Shown here: positions 33,787 to 42,580 of the stretch, in pieces
Layout of the letters: each line of letters begins with the position of its first letter
Numbering within the stretch: the stretch's first letter is position 1
DNA from: Xanthomonas indica
GTDB taxonomy: Bacteria > Pseudomonadota > Gammaproteobacteria > Xanthomonadales > Xanthomonadaceae
Direction: 5' to 3'
NCBI RefSeq assembly: GCF_040529045.1
Contig: NZ_CP131914.1
Location: forward strand, 2,278,501 to 2,342,500
DNA: 64,000 bases
Made by a program: the position numbers and the translations under genes
Notes under the pieces: generated by a model
Database searches by the model: none
Told to the model about the DNA's origin: nothing
Seen by the model: the letters and a program-made list of their open reading frames with translations, nothing else

Positions 33787-35469
33787 GTGCTGAAGAATCT
33801 CAAAGTCGCAACCAAACTCTACGGCGGCTTCGCCGTGGTCCTGTGCATCCTGCTGGCCCTGGCCGGGGTGGCCTACTTCAACGTGTCCGCGTTGTCGCAG
33901 GCCAATTACTGGAACACCCACACCTACAAGGTGATCGCCGAAGTCGATGCCGCGCTCAGCAGCCTGATCAACATCGAGACCGGTACCCGCGGCTTCTCGC
34001 TGACCGGCGAGGACACCTTCCTGCAGCCCTACCGCGACGGCGTCGCCAGCTTCGACAGCCACCTGCGCACGGCGCAGGAGCTGACCGCGGACAATCCCAA
34101 GCAGCAGGAGCGCCTGAACGCGCTGAAGCAGACCCAGGCGCAATGGCTCAGCCAGGCGGTGCATCCGCAGATCGCGCTGCGCAAGAACGTCAACGAGGGC
34201 CAGGCGACGATGGAAGCGCTGGCCGCGTCGGTGCGCGCCTCCAAGGGCAAGGCCTACATGGATGCGATGCGCGACCGCATGGCCGAAGTGCGCCGCGCCG
34301 AGAGCGACTTGCTGGCGGTGCGCGCCGCCGAGGCCGAGCAACTGCAGCAGCGCACCAACCTCACCCTGATCGTCGGCAGCCTGGTCGCGGCGCTGTGCGC
34401 CTCGGTGATCGGGTTCCTGATCGCGCGTTCGCTGATGAGTGAACTCGGCGGCGAGCCGAGCACGGTGATGGAAGTCGCTTCGCGGATCGCGCGTGGCGAT
34501 CTCACCGTGCAGGTGCCGACCCGTCCCAACGACAGCACCAGCGCGATGGTGGCGCTGCAGGCCATGGTCGAGCGGCTGGCGGAAGTGGTGGGCGAGGTCA
34601 ACGCCAGCGCGCAGTCGCTGGCCGGCTCCTCCGAGGAAGTCAGCGCTACCGCGCAGTCGCTGAGCCAGGCCGCCACCGAGCAGGCCTCCGGCGTGGAGGA
34701 GACCAGCGCCTCGCTGGAGCAGATGACCGCGTCCATCGCGCAGAACACCGACAACGCCAAGGTCACCGAAGGCATGTCGGCGCAGGCGGCCAAGGAAGCG
34801 GTGGAGGGCGGCGAAGCGGTGCTGGCTTCGACCCACGCGATGAAGCAGATCGCGCAGAAGATCGGCATCATCGACGACATCGCCTACCAGACCAACCTGT
34901 TGGCGCTGAACGCGGCGATCGAGGCCGCGCGTGCCGGCGAACACGGCAAGGGCTTCGCCGTGGTGGCGGCGGAAGTGCGCAAGCTGGCCGAGCGCAGCCA
35001 GGTGGCGGCGCAGGAGATCGGCGAGGTCGCCGCCAGCAGCGTGGGCCTGGCCGATCGCGCCGGCAACCTGCTCGGCACCATCGTGCCCAGCATCAAGAAG
35101 ACCTCGGATCTGGTGCAGGAGATCGCCTCGGCCTCGCAGGAGCAGTCCTCCGGCGTCACCCAGATCAACCTGGCGGTGGCCCAGCTCAGCCAGGCCACGC
35201 AGCAGAACGCGGCGGCCTCCGAGCAACTGGCGGCCACCGCCGAGCAGATGAGCACCCAGGCCGAATCGTTGCAGCAGGCGATGGGCTTCTTCCGCCTCAA
35301 CCGCGAACAGGAACTGGGCGCGCCACGCCGTGCCGTACCGGTGGCGCCCAGGCCGGCGGCCACGCGGCCCGTGCGCAGCGCCGGCAAGGGCCTGCGCCCG
35401 CGGGCACGCCAGGTTCCGGCCTACGCGCTGGCGGATGCGCCGGACGAAGGCCAGTTCGTCAACTTCTGA
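33787..35469 (+). CDS. Methyl-accepting chemotaxis protein with CHASE3-type sensor
   Basis: This is the second receptor (560 residues from GTG 33787, with GGGAGAG upstream). The membrane helix at about 10-30 is followed by an all-helical CHASE3-like periplasmic domain that contains [22 protein letters not shown] (about residues 60-82). The second helix is at about 194-216, then HAMP, then the coiled coil with the signalling tip near residue 365. The cytoplasmic part is nearly the same as in the preceding receptor, while the sensor is unrelated. The pair therefore arose by duplication and sensor exchange. Confidence 0.92.
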   Translation: MLKNLKVATKLYGGFAVVLCILLALAGVAYFNVSALSQANYWNTHTYKVIAEVDAALSSLINIETGTRGFSLTGEDTFLQPYRDGVASFDSHLRTAQELTADNPKQQERLNALKQTQAQWLSQAVHPQIALRKNVNEGQATMEALAASVRASKGKAYMDAMRDRMAEVRRAESDLLAVRAAEAEQLQQRTNLTLIVGSLVAALCASVIGFLIARSLMSELGGEPSTVMEVASRIARGDLTVQVPTRPNDSTSAMVALQAMVERLAEVVGEVNASAQSLAGSSEEVSATAQSLSQAATEQASGVEETSASLEQMTASIAQNTDNAKVTEGMSAQAAKEAVEGGEAVLASTHAMKQIAQKIGIIDDIAYQTNLLALNAAIEAARAGEHGKGFAVVAAEVRKLAERSQVAAQEIGEVAASSVGLADRAGNLLGTIVPSIKKTSDLVQEIASASQEQSSGVTQINLAVAQLSQATQQNAAASEQLAATAEQMSTQAESLQQAMGFFRLNREQELGAPRRAVPVAPRPAATRPVRSAGKGLRPRARQVPAYALADAPDEGQFVNF

Positions 35470-35480
35470 AGGGGAAGATC

Positions 35481-36002
35481 ATGCACAACGATCGCTACGA
35501 GACCGCGGCCGGAGACACGCCGCAGAGCGGCTGCCAGTTCCTGACCTTCCAGCTGGATCGCGAACTGTTCGGGCTCAACATCGCCGGCATCCACGAGATC
35601 ATCGAGTACCGCACGCCCACCCCGGTGCCGACCATGCCGGCCTGCGTGCGCGGGGTGATCAACCTGCGCGGCGCGGTGGTGCCGGTGGTGGACCTGCAGT
35701 CGCGGCTCGGCCGCGCGCCCAGCCAGGTCACCCGGCGCAGTTGCATCGTCATCGCCACTGCCGCCACCGACGAGGGCGGCGGCACGCAGTCGTTCGGCCT
35801 GCTGGTGGACGCGGTCAACGAGGTGCTGGAACTGCCGCCGCAGCAGATCGAGGCGCCGCCGGCCTTCGGCAGCGATATCCGCCGCGACCTGCTGCAAGGC
35901 ATGGGCAAGCTGGAGGATCGGCTGGTGATCCTGCTGGACCGTGCGCGGCTGCTGCGCAGCGACGACATCGCCGAGGCCGGCGCGCCGGCGCTGGCGGCGT
36001 GA
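35481..36002 (+). CDS. cheW: Chemotaxis adaptor CheW
   Basis: CheW (173 residues) couples receptors to the kinase CheA. The SH3-like fold is recognisable from FLTFQLDRELFGLNIAGIHEIIEY near residue 20, the conserved GVINLRGAVVPVVDLQSRLG near residue 60, and the second-half segment FGLLVDAVNEVLELP. It has an acidic/alanine C-terminal tail. It starts 11 bases after the second receptor with a strong GAAGGGGAAG site, so the three genes form one operon. Confidence 0.93.
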   Translation: MHNDRYETAAGDTPQSGCQFLTFQLDRELFGLNIAGIHEIIEYRTPTPVPTMPACVRGVINLRGAVVPVVDLQSRLGRAPSQVTRRSCIVIATAATDEGGGTQSFGLLVDAVNEVLELPPQQIEAPPAFGSDIRRDLLQGMGKLEDRLVILLDRARLLRSDDIAEAGAPALAA

Positions 36003-36086
36003 CGCCCGGCACGCCGTGATTGGTGCATCACGGCGCCCTCGCTAGGGTGGCAGCGGAGGGGCATCCGCCCCAGCGAGGTGCAGACC

Positions 36087-36269
36087 ATGGCAAAAGACGA
36101 GACCACTCAGTCCGGCAAGCAGCAAGGCATCCACGAGGGCCAGCAGGACCGTGCCCAGGACGATACCGCCAAGCAGCGGCCCGGCCTGGAAGACCAGAAG
36201 CTGCGCGAGGCGCACGAGCGCGGCCCGCGCTCCGGCCAGGATCAGGCCGCGCAGGACGACAACGGCTGA
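36087..36269 (+). CDS. Small, highly hydrophilic protein of unknown function
   Basis: A 60-residue frame starts at ATG 36087 with GAGGTG a few bases upstream. It contains almost no hydrophobic residues; Gln, Asp, Glu, Lys, Arg and Gly make up most of it. It should be disordered, somewhat like hydrophilin or stress-protective peptides. I do not recognise the family. The clear ribosome-binding site and the separate position after cheW favour a real gene. A GTG at 36078 is an alternative start. Confidence 0.55.
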   Translation: MAKDETTQSGKQQGIHEGQQDRAQDDTAKQRPGLEDQKLREAHERGPRSGQDQAAQDDNG

Positions 36270-36276
36270 TCGAGCG

Positions 36277-36313
36277 AGCGGCGGGGCGCGCAGCGCGTCG
36301 GCGTCCCGCCGCT
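36277..36313 (+). terminator. Possible terminator after the small hydrophilic protein gene
   Basis: AGCGGCGGG pairs with CCCGCCGCT across a GC-rich loop, followed by TTGCCTT. The T-tract is weak. Confidence 0.4.
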
Positions 36314-36429
36314 TTGCCTTAGTGAGAAGGCCGAGGGCCCGGGGCGCGCCATCGCCGGTCGCGCATGCAGGAGCGGCGTGATCGGGCGCGGTCAGCGCCA
36401 GGATCGGACGACAACCAGGACCGGCCAAC

Positions 36430-36455
36430 AAAAAAGGCCAGAGAGCCTGGTGGCT
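36430..36455 (-). terminator. Probable terminator of tRNA-Ala
   Basis: On the minus strand, a short stem (CCAG/CTGG or GCCA/TGGC, alternative pairings) is followed by six T, 36 bases beyond the tRNA 3' end. The stem is weak, but the T-run is clear. Confidence 0.45.
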
Positions 36456-36490
36456 GTCTGACCTTGCTTGCACCGTCGAAGACGGAAAGA

Positions 36491-36566
<76 letters not shown>

Positions 36567-36579
36567 ACATCAGACGCGT

Positions 36580-36609
36580 AGTGTAACTGGGCACGGGGCC
36601 GCATGCCAA
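36580..36609 (-). promoter_or_regulatory. Promoter of tRNA-Ala
   Basis: On the minus strand TTGGCA (36609-36604) and TACACT (36585-36580) are 18 bases apart, with the -10 box 13 bases from the tRNA 5' end. Confidence 0.7.
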
Positions 36610-36702
36610 GGGGGCAATGCAACATCCGCGGCGCCGGGGCGGGGCCGGTCGGGACCCGCGAACGCGCTCAGCATGCTGTCTACAGCGCGCGCAGGGAATC
36701 GA

Positions 36703-36750
36703 TATACTCGGCGGCCGAAATCTCCCGCGGTGATTTCGTTCCGGACGAAA
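36703..36750 (+). promoter_or_regulatory. Possible promoter and inverted repeat before the H-NS-family gene
   Basis: A TATACT -10-like box (36703-36708) is followed by the inverted repeat TTTCGT-N5-ACGAAA (36734-36750) in the leader. The -35 box is unclear. H-NS-type genes are often self-regulated, so the repeat is a candidate control site, but this is inference. Confidence 0.35.
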
Positions 36751-36797
36751 TAATGCCGTCCGCTTCACACCTTTTACTAAAGACGGGTCTTTTACAC

Positions 36798-37205
36798 ATG
36801 ACGGAAGTTCGCAACTTGCAACAGATCGCCGAAGCCAAGGCCAAGCTGCAGGAAGAAATGCGCAAGCTGGAAGAGCAGGAGCGACAGGCGCGCGAGGGCG
36901 AAACCAATGCGGCGCATGCCAACGTGCTGTCGCTGCTGGAACAGTTCGCCGAGTTCTTCAGCGCCAAGCAGCGCAACGAGATCGCCGCCTACGTGACCAG
37001 CGCGGCGTCCAAGCCGGCCAGCAGCAAGTCCGTCGCCGGCGGCCGTAGCGAGGTCAAGCCGAAGTACCAGTTGCCGCATACCGGCGAAACCTGGTCCGGT
37101 CGCGGCCGCACGCCGAAGGCGTTCGCCGCCTGGGAAGGCACCGCCGCCTACAACGAATGGAAGGCGCGCCATCCGGATCTGAAGTTCCCGCTCTTCAAGT
37201 ACTGA
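36798..37205 (+). CDS. H-NS family nucleoid protein
   Basis: This 135-residue protein has an N-terminal coiled coil for oligomerisation (about 5-65) and a C-terminal DNA-binding domain. The domain contains the H-NS signature GETWSGRGRTPKAF (about residues 97-110). It should be a nucleoid-binding silencer of the type described in xanthomonads. ATG 36798 was chosen; an in-frame ATG at 36753 is less likely. A strong terminator follows immediately. Confidence 0.88.
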   Translation: MTEVRNLQQIAEAKAKLQEEMRKLEEQERQAREGETNAAHANVLSLLEQFAEFFSAKQRNEIAAYVTSAASKPASSKSVAGGRSEVKPKYQLPHTGETWSGRGRTPKAFAAWEGTAAYNEWKARHPDLKFPLFKY

Positions 37206-37212
37206 GCGGACG

Positions 37213-37243
37213 AAAAAAGGCCAGGATCTCCTGGCCTTTTTTT
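37213..37243. terminator. Bidirectional terminator between the H-NS gene and rnd
   Basis: AAAAAAGGCCAGG pairs with CCTGGCCTTTTTTT around an ATCT loop. It can stop transcription from both convergent genes. Confidence 0.9.
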
Positions 37244-37309
37244 ATGCCCGATGCGCCGGGCGCAGGTGGCACGCGACGACGCGATCGCGGCCGGACTCGG
37301 CCGCACCGC

Positions 37310-38395
37310 TCAACGCGTGCCGGCCAGCAGCGGCTGCAGCCGCGGTTCCAGTTCGCGCCGGCGCCAGCCCGCCAGCGGCTGTGGCCATTGCGCGCTTTCC
37401 AGCAGCGCTTCCAGGTGCTTGCGCGAGGCCAGCAGGCCATCGGGCAGGCCGAGTTCGGCGCTGCGTGCGGCCACCGCGTCCTGCAGCCGCTTCAGCGCCG
37501 CCTTGTTGTCGTCGCTGGCGGCCAGCGCCTGCGGCGCGTCGGCCTCGTCGGCCAGCGGCGTGGTCAGCGCCTGCCACAGCGCATCGCTGAGCTTGCGCGG
37601 CGCCTTGGGGTGCTTGTCGAACAGGGCCAGCAGGGCCGGCGGGTCCTGCGGCGGGAACCGCGCCAGGGTGGCGGCCAGTTCGTTGTCCAGGATCCAGCTG
37701 CGCGGCTTGTCGCTGTGCCGGGCCTGCGCGTCGCGCCAGCGCAACAGGCGCAGCAGGCGCAGCTGCGCGGGGCGGTCCATGAATTGCGCCGCGCGCATGC
37801 CCAGGTGCGGCCAGCGCTCGCCGTCGTCGTGCTCGACGGTGCCGAGCAGGCGTTCGCCGTCCTCGCGCAGCCAGTCGCTGCGCTCCAGGGTCTGCAAGCG
37901 CGCCTGCAGCGCGTCGTGCAGCGCGAACAGATGACGCACGTCGTCGGCGGCGTACTCCAACTGCGCCGGCGACAGCGGGCGGCGCAGCCAGTCCGAGCGG
38001 GTTTCGCCCTTGGCCAGGTGCACGCCGGTGATTTCCAGTACCAGCTTCTGGTAGCCCATGCCGGCGCCGAGGCCGGCCAGGCCGGCGGCGATCTGGGTGT
38101 CGAACAGGGGCCGCGGCAGGGTGCCGCAGGCGCACTTGAAGGCGACCAGGTCTTCGCTGGCGCTGTGCATGATCTTGAGGATGTCCGGGTCGCTCAGCCA
38201 CGGCGCCAGCGCCTGCGGCATGCCCGGGATCAGCGGGTCGATCAGCAGGATTTCGTCGCCTACCGCCATCTGCACCAGCGCCAGTTGCGGCCAGTAGGTC
38301 CGCTCGCGGACGAATTCGGTATCCAGGCCGATGCGGGCCGGCCGCTGCGCCAGCAGTTCGCTCAGCTCGGCGGGTTGCTTGATCCAATAAGGCAC
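37310..38395 (-). CDS. rnd: Ribonuclease D
   Basis: RNase D (361 residues) is a DEDDy 3'-5' exonuclease for tRNA and small RNA maturation. Exo I holds D25 and E27 (LDTEFVRERT), Exo II D82 (HSASEDL) and Exo III the YAADDVRHL motif near residue 150. An HRDC domain (about 210-290) follows. The start is GTG 38395. It is convergent with the H-NS gene. Confidence 0.94.
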   Translation of the reverse strand: MPYWIKQPAELSELLAQRPARIGLDTEFVRERTYWPQLALVQMAVGDEILLIDPLIPGMPQALAPWLSDPDILKIMHSASEDLVAFKCACGTLPRPLFDTQIAAGLAGLGAGMGYQKLVLEITGVHLAKGETRSDWLRRPLSPAQLEYAADDVRHLFALHDALQARLQTLERSDWLREDGERLLGTVEHDDGERWPHLGMRAAQFMDRPAQLRLLRLLRWRDAQARHSDKPRSWILDNELAATLARFPPQDPPALLALFDKHPKAPRKLSDALWQALTTPLADEADAPQALAASDDNKAALKRLQDAVAARSAELGLPDGLLASRKHLEALLESAQWPQPLAGWRRRELEPRLQPLLAGTR

Positions 38396-38527
38396 GTGAT
38401 TTCCGTTGACTGCAGGGTTTGCTCAGGCAGGCGAGAATAGCCTAACGTCGCTCCGCCGGCCGCACGGCGCGCCGGGTGGGGCGGCGTCGCATTGGTGACA
38501 CGCCCTAGGGCCATGTTCGGAGGAAAG

Positions 38528-40414
38528 GTGCGCAGCAGCGGCGTTGTGATGGTCTGGAGCATGCTTGCGGCAGCGCTGGTCGGCTGTGCGCGGCAGCCGC
38601 CGACGCCGGCCGCCGATCCCGCGCCTGCGCGCGCCGCGGCGACCGCACCGGCGCGGTCGCCGCCGGCCCGGCCGGTGCAGGCGCCCAGCGTGACCATCGG
38701 CGGCGAGGACGCGGCCGAGACCGTGGCACGCTGGCAGCCGCCGTTGCCGACCTTGGCCCGCAGCGGCCTGCCGCAGGCGCGACGCGAGGCGGCGCGCGCG
38801 CTGGCCGAGGACCGCCTGTTCGAGGACGCGCAGTCGGCGATTCCGCTGTACCTGGCGATCCGCAGCCTGGCACCCAACGATCGCATCGCCCAGGACGGCC
38901 TGCGCAAGGCGCGGCGGCGGCTGCTGCAGCTCGGCGCGCAGGCGCTGCGCGACCCGGATCTTTCCGAGCACACCCTCGAGCAGGCCGCACGCATCGCGAT
39001 GGTGGCGCTGTGGCTGGATGCCGAGGACCCGGCGGTGCGGCGCCTGCAGCAGCGGGTGGAGACCGCATCGCGAGTGCTGGCCTACAACCGCGCCGGCGAG
39101 GACGACCTGCGCGGTGGCCGGCTGGGCGAGGACGGCAACGGCGCCCTGGCCAATTTCCGCGAGGCGCTGCTGCTGGATGCCGACGATGACCGCGCGCGGC
39201 AGGGCGTGGCGGCGGTGGAGAGCGCGCTGATCCGCCGCGCCGAGGCGGCTGCGGCGGCCTCGGACTTCGCCGCCGCCGGCAGCTGGCTGGCGCGCGCGGC
39301 GCGGGTGCGCGAGGACGCGGCCACGGTGCGCGACGCGCGTGTGCGCGTGGAGCAGGTGCGGGTGGCACGCATCGCCGCCTTGCGCGATGCCGGCCTGCGC
39401 GATCTGGCCACGCCGGCCGGATTGAAGTCGGCGCGCGAACGCCTGGGCGACGTGCTGCGCATCGCCGATCCCGGCGATCCGGTGGCGGCGATGCTGCGCG
39501 AACGCATCGACCTGGCTACCCACTACGGCAGTTTCCGCCCCGGCCAGGTGTTCACCGACGGCATGCGCGACGGCGGGCGCGGCCCGCAGATGATCGTGGT
39601 GCCGCACGGCGGCTTCCGCATGGGCGCGGCCGAGAGCGAACCCGGCGCCTCGCCGGCGGAGATGCCGCAGCACTACGTGCGCTTCGACCGCGGCTTCGCG
39701 ATGTCGATCACCGAGGTCACCGTGGCCGAGTTCCGCCGTTTCGTGGAGGCCACCAATGCGCGTCCGCGCGCCACCCGGCGTGGCCATTCCACCGTCTACG
39801 ACGAACGCAGCGGCAACTTCGTGCGCCGCAACGGCGTGGACTGGCAGTCCGATTACCAGGGCGCGCGCGCGGCGCCGAACAGCCCGGTGATGCACGTCAG
39901 CGTACGCGACGCCGAGGCCTATGCGGCCTGGCTGTCGCAGCAGACCGGGCGGCACTACCGGTTGCCCAGCGAGGCCGAGTTCGAATACGCCCTGCGCGCC
40001 GGCAGCCGCGGCCGCTACCCCTGGGGCAACGCCGGCACGCCGCCGCGCGGCAGCGGCAACTTCACCGGTGGCGGCGACGTCTCGCCCAGCGGTCGGCACT
40101 GGCGCAACGCCTTCGTCGGCTACACCGACGGATTCTGGGGCCCGGCCCCGGTCGCCAGTTTTTCCGCCAACGCCTGGGGCCTGCACGACATGGCCGGCAA
40201 CCTCAGCGAGTGGGTCGCCGACTGCTGGCATGCCAGCTACCGCCGCGCGCCGGCCGATGGCGCGGCCTGGTACAACCCGGGCTGCCGCTCGCGGGTGGTG
40301 CGCGGCGGCAACTGGGCCAATGCGCCGGAGCAGACCCGTGCGGCCTGGCGGCTGATGCAGGATTCGGACAGCACCAGCGCCCGCATCGGGTTCCGCCTGG
40401 TGCGCGGCATTTGA
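38528..40414 (+). CDS. Lipoprotein with a formylglycine-generating-enzyme-like (SUMF1) domain
   Basis: This is an exported lipoprotein of 628 residues. The signal peptide ends in the lipobox LVGC (Cys20). The next 300 residues are alanine/arginine-rich helical repeats. The last 280 residues are an FGE/SUMF1-type fold with GGFRMGAAESE, LPSEAEFEYALRAGSRGRYPWG and NLSEWVADCWH. The two copper-binding cysteines of true formylglycine-generating enzymes are absent: the segment after RVVRGGNW has no Cys. An enzyme activity of that kind is thus unlikely. I chose GTG 38528 because GGAGG precedes it; ATG 38513 in the same frame is possible. Confidence 0.85.
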   Translation: MRSSGVVMVWSMLAAALVGCARQPPTPAADPAPARAAATAPARSPPARPVQAPSVTIGGEDAAETVARWQPPLPTLARSGLPQARREAARALAEDRLFEDAQSAIPLYLAIRSLAPNDRIAQDGLRKARRRLLQLGAQALRDPDLSEHTLEQAARIAMVALWLDAEDPAVRRLQQRVETASRVLAYNRAGEDDLRGGRLGEDGNGALANFREALLLDADDDRARQGVAAVESALIRRAEAAAAASDFAAAGSWLARAARVREDAATVRDARVRVEQVRVARIAALRDAGLRDLATPAGLKSARERLGDVLRIADPGDPVAAMLRERIDLATHYGSFRPGQVFTDGMRDGGRGPQMIVVPHGGFRMGAAESEPGASPAEMPQHYVRFDRGFAMSITEVTVAEFRRFVEATNARPRATRRGHSTVYDERSGNFVRRNGVDWQSDYQGARAAPNSPVMHVSVRDAEAYAAWLSQQTGRHYRLPSEAEFEYALRAGSRGRYPWGNAGTPPRGSGNFTGGGDVSPSGRHWRNAFVGYTDGFWGPAPVASFSANAWGLHDMAGNLSEWVADCWHASYRRAPADGAAWYNPGCRSRVVRGGNWANAPEQTRAAWRLMQDSDSTSARIGFRLVRGI

Positions 40415-40470
40415 CGCGGCCTGGTCGGCGCCGGTTCTACATTGCGTCACCAATCAGCGAGGGGAGCGGG

Positions 40471-41382
40471 ATGAACGAGGTCTTCGGCCGCCAGGGCGGC
40501 GAACCGGGCGGCGGCCGCCGTGGGCCGCTGGGCGGGGTGCGTTGGCTGGTGCTGCTCGGCTTCGCGGTCTATGCCGGGTACTACTGGTTCTCCAACCGCA
40601 GCGAGGATCCCTATACCGGCGAGCAGGTGCTGATCGACCGCTCGTTGAACGTGGAGGACGAAAAGGCGCTGGGCCTGCAGGCCTACCGCGAGATCCTGGC
40701 GCAGGAACGGCCGCTGGACCCGCAGGCGCCGCAGGCGCAGCAGGTGCGCGCGATCGCGCAGCGGCTGATCGCCAAGGTCGACGTGGTCGAGGACGCGCTG
40801 GCCGCCGAACACGGCATGCAGGCGCGGCACGACGCGCGCAGCTTCGACTGGGACGTCAACGTGATTCCGTCCGAGCAGGCCAACGCGTTCTGCCTGCCCG
40901 GCGGCAAGATGGCGGTCTACACCGGCCTGTTCCCGGTCGCCGGCAATGCCGACGCGATGGCGGTGGTGATGGGGCACGAGATTGCCCACGCGCTGCTGCG
41001 GCATGGCGCGCAGCGCATGGCCCAGCAGAAGCTGACCCAGATCGGGCAGATGGCCGGCGCGGCCGGCGGCCTGGATCCGCAACAGCAGCAGATGGCGATG
41101 GCGGCGATGGGCTACGGCTACCTGCTGCCGTATGCGCGCAGCCACGAGACCCAGGCCGACGAGGTGGGTCTGATGCTGGCCGCCGCGGCCTGTTTCGACC
41201 CGCGCGAGGCGGTGCCGCTGTGGCAGCGGATGAGCGCCAGCAGCGGCGGCCAGGCGCCGCCGGAGTTCGCCTCCACCCATCCCAATCCGGGCACCCGCAT
41301 CCAGAACCTGCAGGCGCTGATGCCCAAGGCGCTGGAGTACCGGCAGCGCTTCTGCGAATCGGCGCGCGGCACCGCGCAGTGA
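40471..41382 (+). CDS. M48-family membrane metalloprotease
   Basis: This 303-residue protein has one membrane segment (about 23-43) and a periplasmic zinc-protease domain. The zinc motif HEIAH is at 169-173, and the third ligand is probably E226 in ETQADE. The architecture resembles single-domain M48 proteases such as LoiP/YggG, which act on misfolded envelope proteins. GGGGAGCGGG precedes the ATG. The gene starts 56 bases after the SUMF1 lipoprotein, possibly in one envelope-related operon. Confidence 0.9.
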   Translation: MNEVFGRQGGEPGGGRRGPLGGVRWLVLLGFAVYAGYYWFSNRSEDPYTGEQVLIDRSLNVEDEKALGLQAYREILAQERPLDPQAPQAQQVRAIAQRLIAKVDVVEDALAAEHGMQARHDARSFDWDVNVIPSEQANAFCLPGGKMAVYTGLFPVAGNADAMAVVMGHEIAHALLRHGAQRMAQQKLTQIGQMAGAAGGLDPQQQQMAMAAMGYGYLLPYARSHETQADEVGLMLAAAACFDPREAVPLWQRMSASSGGQAPPEFASTHPNPGTRIQNLQALMPKALEYRQRFCESARGTAQ

Positions 41383-41496
41383 CGGCGCGCGCCTGCCGGC
41401 GCGTGGCTGCCTTGTCGCTGAACGCCGCGCGCGGCTCCACGCGCGCGTGCACGGCGGCGGGCGCATGATGCGCTCCACACTATCAGGAGCATTGCC

Positions 41497-41955
41497 ATGA
41501 AACGCCTGCTGCTGTCCTCTCTCCTCGCCACCGCGGTGCTGGCCGGCTGCGCCACCAATCGGCTCAGCGACGACGAGCGCCTGACCCTGTACCGCGCCCA
41601 CGCCGGCGCGCCGGTGCGCGACTTCCAGTACTTCAACCAGCTCAGCGGCTGGACCGCGCTCGGCGACAGCGCGCTGGCGGTGTGGACGCGTCCCAACCAG
41701 GCCTACCTGCTGGAATTCGCCGGCCCCTGCCAGGACCTGGATTTCGCCCCCAGCATCGCCATCACCCATTTCGGCAGCCAGGTCTCGGCGAAGTTCGACG
41801 ACGTGCTGGTGCTCGGCGGCGGCCCCGGCGCGATTCGCCTGCCGTGCCGCATCGACAGCATCCGCCCGCTCGACGTCAAGGCGCTGCGCAGCTCGGAGAA
41901 GGAACTGCGCGAGGCCAAGGTACAGGAGCGGGCGCAGCAGGTGCCTGGGAGCTGA
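41497..41955 (+). CDS. DUF6491-type lipoprotein
   Basis: This small envelope lipoprotein of 152 residues has the signal MKRLLLSSLLATAVLAGC (lipobox LAGC, Cys18). The mature part has the pattern of DUF6491 proteins: a segment FNQLSGWTALGDSALAVWTRPNQAYLL, then paired cysteines (C103 and C133), probably a disulfide. The function is unknown. CAGGAGC precedes the ATG. Confidence 0.8.
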   Translation: MKRLLLSSLLATAVLAGCATNRLSDDERLTLYRAHAGAPVRDFQYFNQLSGWTALGDSALAVWTRPNQAYLLEFAGPCQDLDFAPSIAITHFGSQVSAKFDDVLVLGGGPGAIRLPCRIDSIRPLDVKALRSSEKELREAKVQERAQQVPGS

Positions 41956-41964
41956 GGCAGTACC

Positions 41965-41986
41965 GGGATTGGGGATTCGGGATTCG
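41965..41986 (+). repeat. GGGATT-type short interspersed repeat
   Basis: Three tandem GGGATTSG units lie ten bases after the stop of the DUF6491 lipoprotein gene. Confidence 0.7.
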
Positions 41987-42110
41987 CGAGGCGGCGGCTG
42001 GGCGAGTGCGATGTTGCACCGCCTCTCCCTGACGTTTCAGCGTGTAGCCGGTTGCGTTAGGTGCGCTGCAATGCAGCGTGCGGCAAGCCCTAATAGCCCA
42101 GTGCGCACGC

Positions 42111-42176
42111 GTAGGAGCGGCTTCAGCCGCGACGGCTTTCCACGGGAAGCCTCGTCGCGGCTGAAGCCGCTCCTAC
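42111..42176. repeat. REPIN palindromic repeat, copy 2 (symmetric)
   Basis: GTAGGAGCGGCTTCAGCC starts the left arm, and its reverse complement closes the right arm across a loop of about 20 bases. This is the clean two-REP inverted form, with the GTAG head typical of REP sequences. Confidence 0.85.
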
Positions 42177-42260
42177 GCGATGGCGTGATGCGTGACGAAG
42201 CGCGTGATTGGCGGTGTCCACGCGACGGTGTGTGCGCGTGAGGCCACGCCGCGGCGCCGC

Positions 42261-42539
42261 TCAGGGCGCCTGGTCGGGCGCCACGTAGCCTTCGGGCTTG
42301 TCGGCGCCGCCCTGGAACAGGAACTTCTCCAGTTCCGTTTCCAGGAACGCGCGGTGCTTGGGGTCGCGCGGCGACAACCGGTTCTCGTTGATCAGCATGG
42401 TCTGGTGCGCCAGCCACGCCTGCCAGCCGGCCTTGCCGATGTGCGCGAACACGCGCTTGCCGAGCTCGCCGGGATACGGCACGTAATCGAGCCCTTCGGC
42501 GTCGCGTTGCTGGTACTGGCAGAAGACGGTGCGGGACAT
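42261..42539 (-). CDS. yggX: Probable Fe(2+)-trafficking / oxidative damage protection protein YggX
   Basis: YggX (92 residues) protects iron-sulfur proteins and is linked to iron trafficking. The family sequence is clear: MSRTVFC with the conserved Cys7, [33 protein letters not shown] and the C-terminal KFLFQGG. It follows mutY, itself an iron-sulfur enzyme, with a 41-base gap; the pairing is common in proteobacteria. Confidence 0.94.
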   Translation of the reverse strand: MSRTVFCQYQQRDAEGLDYVPYPGELGKRVFAHIGKAGWQAWLAHQTMLINENRLSPRDPKHRAFLETELEKFLFQGGADKPEGYVAPDQAP

Positions 42540-42580
42540 GGCAATTCCTGGCGATGCGCGCGACGCCGCGCGCGTGCGCG

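Larger units (their letters stand above)
41956..42260. other. Non-coding gap rich in repeats
   Basis: These 305 bases hold a GGGATT-type repeat and a REPIN (both listed). After the REPIN comes a 27-base sequence, 42192-42218, that resembles 59777-59803 next to the third REPIN. No gene was seen. Confidence 0.6.
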
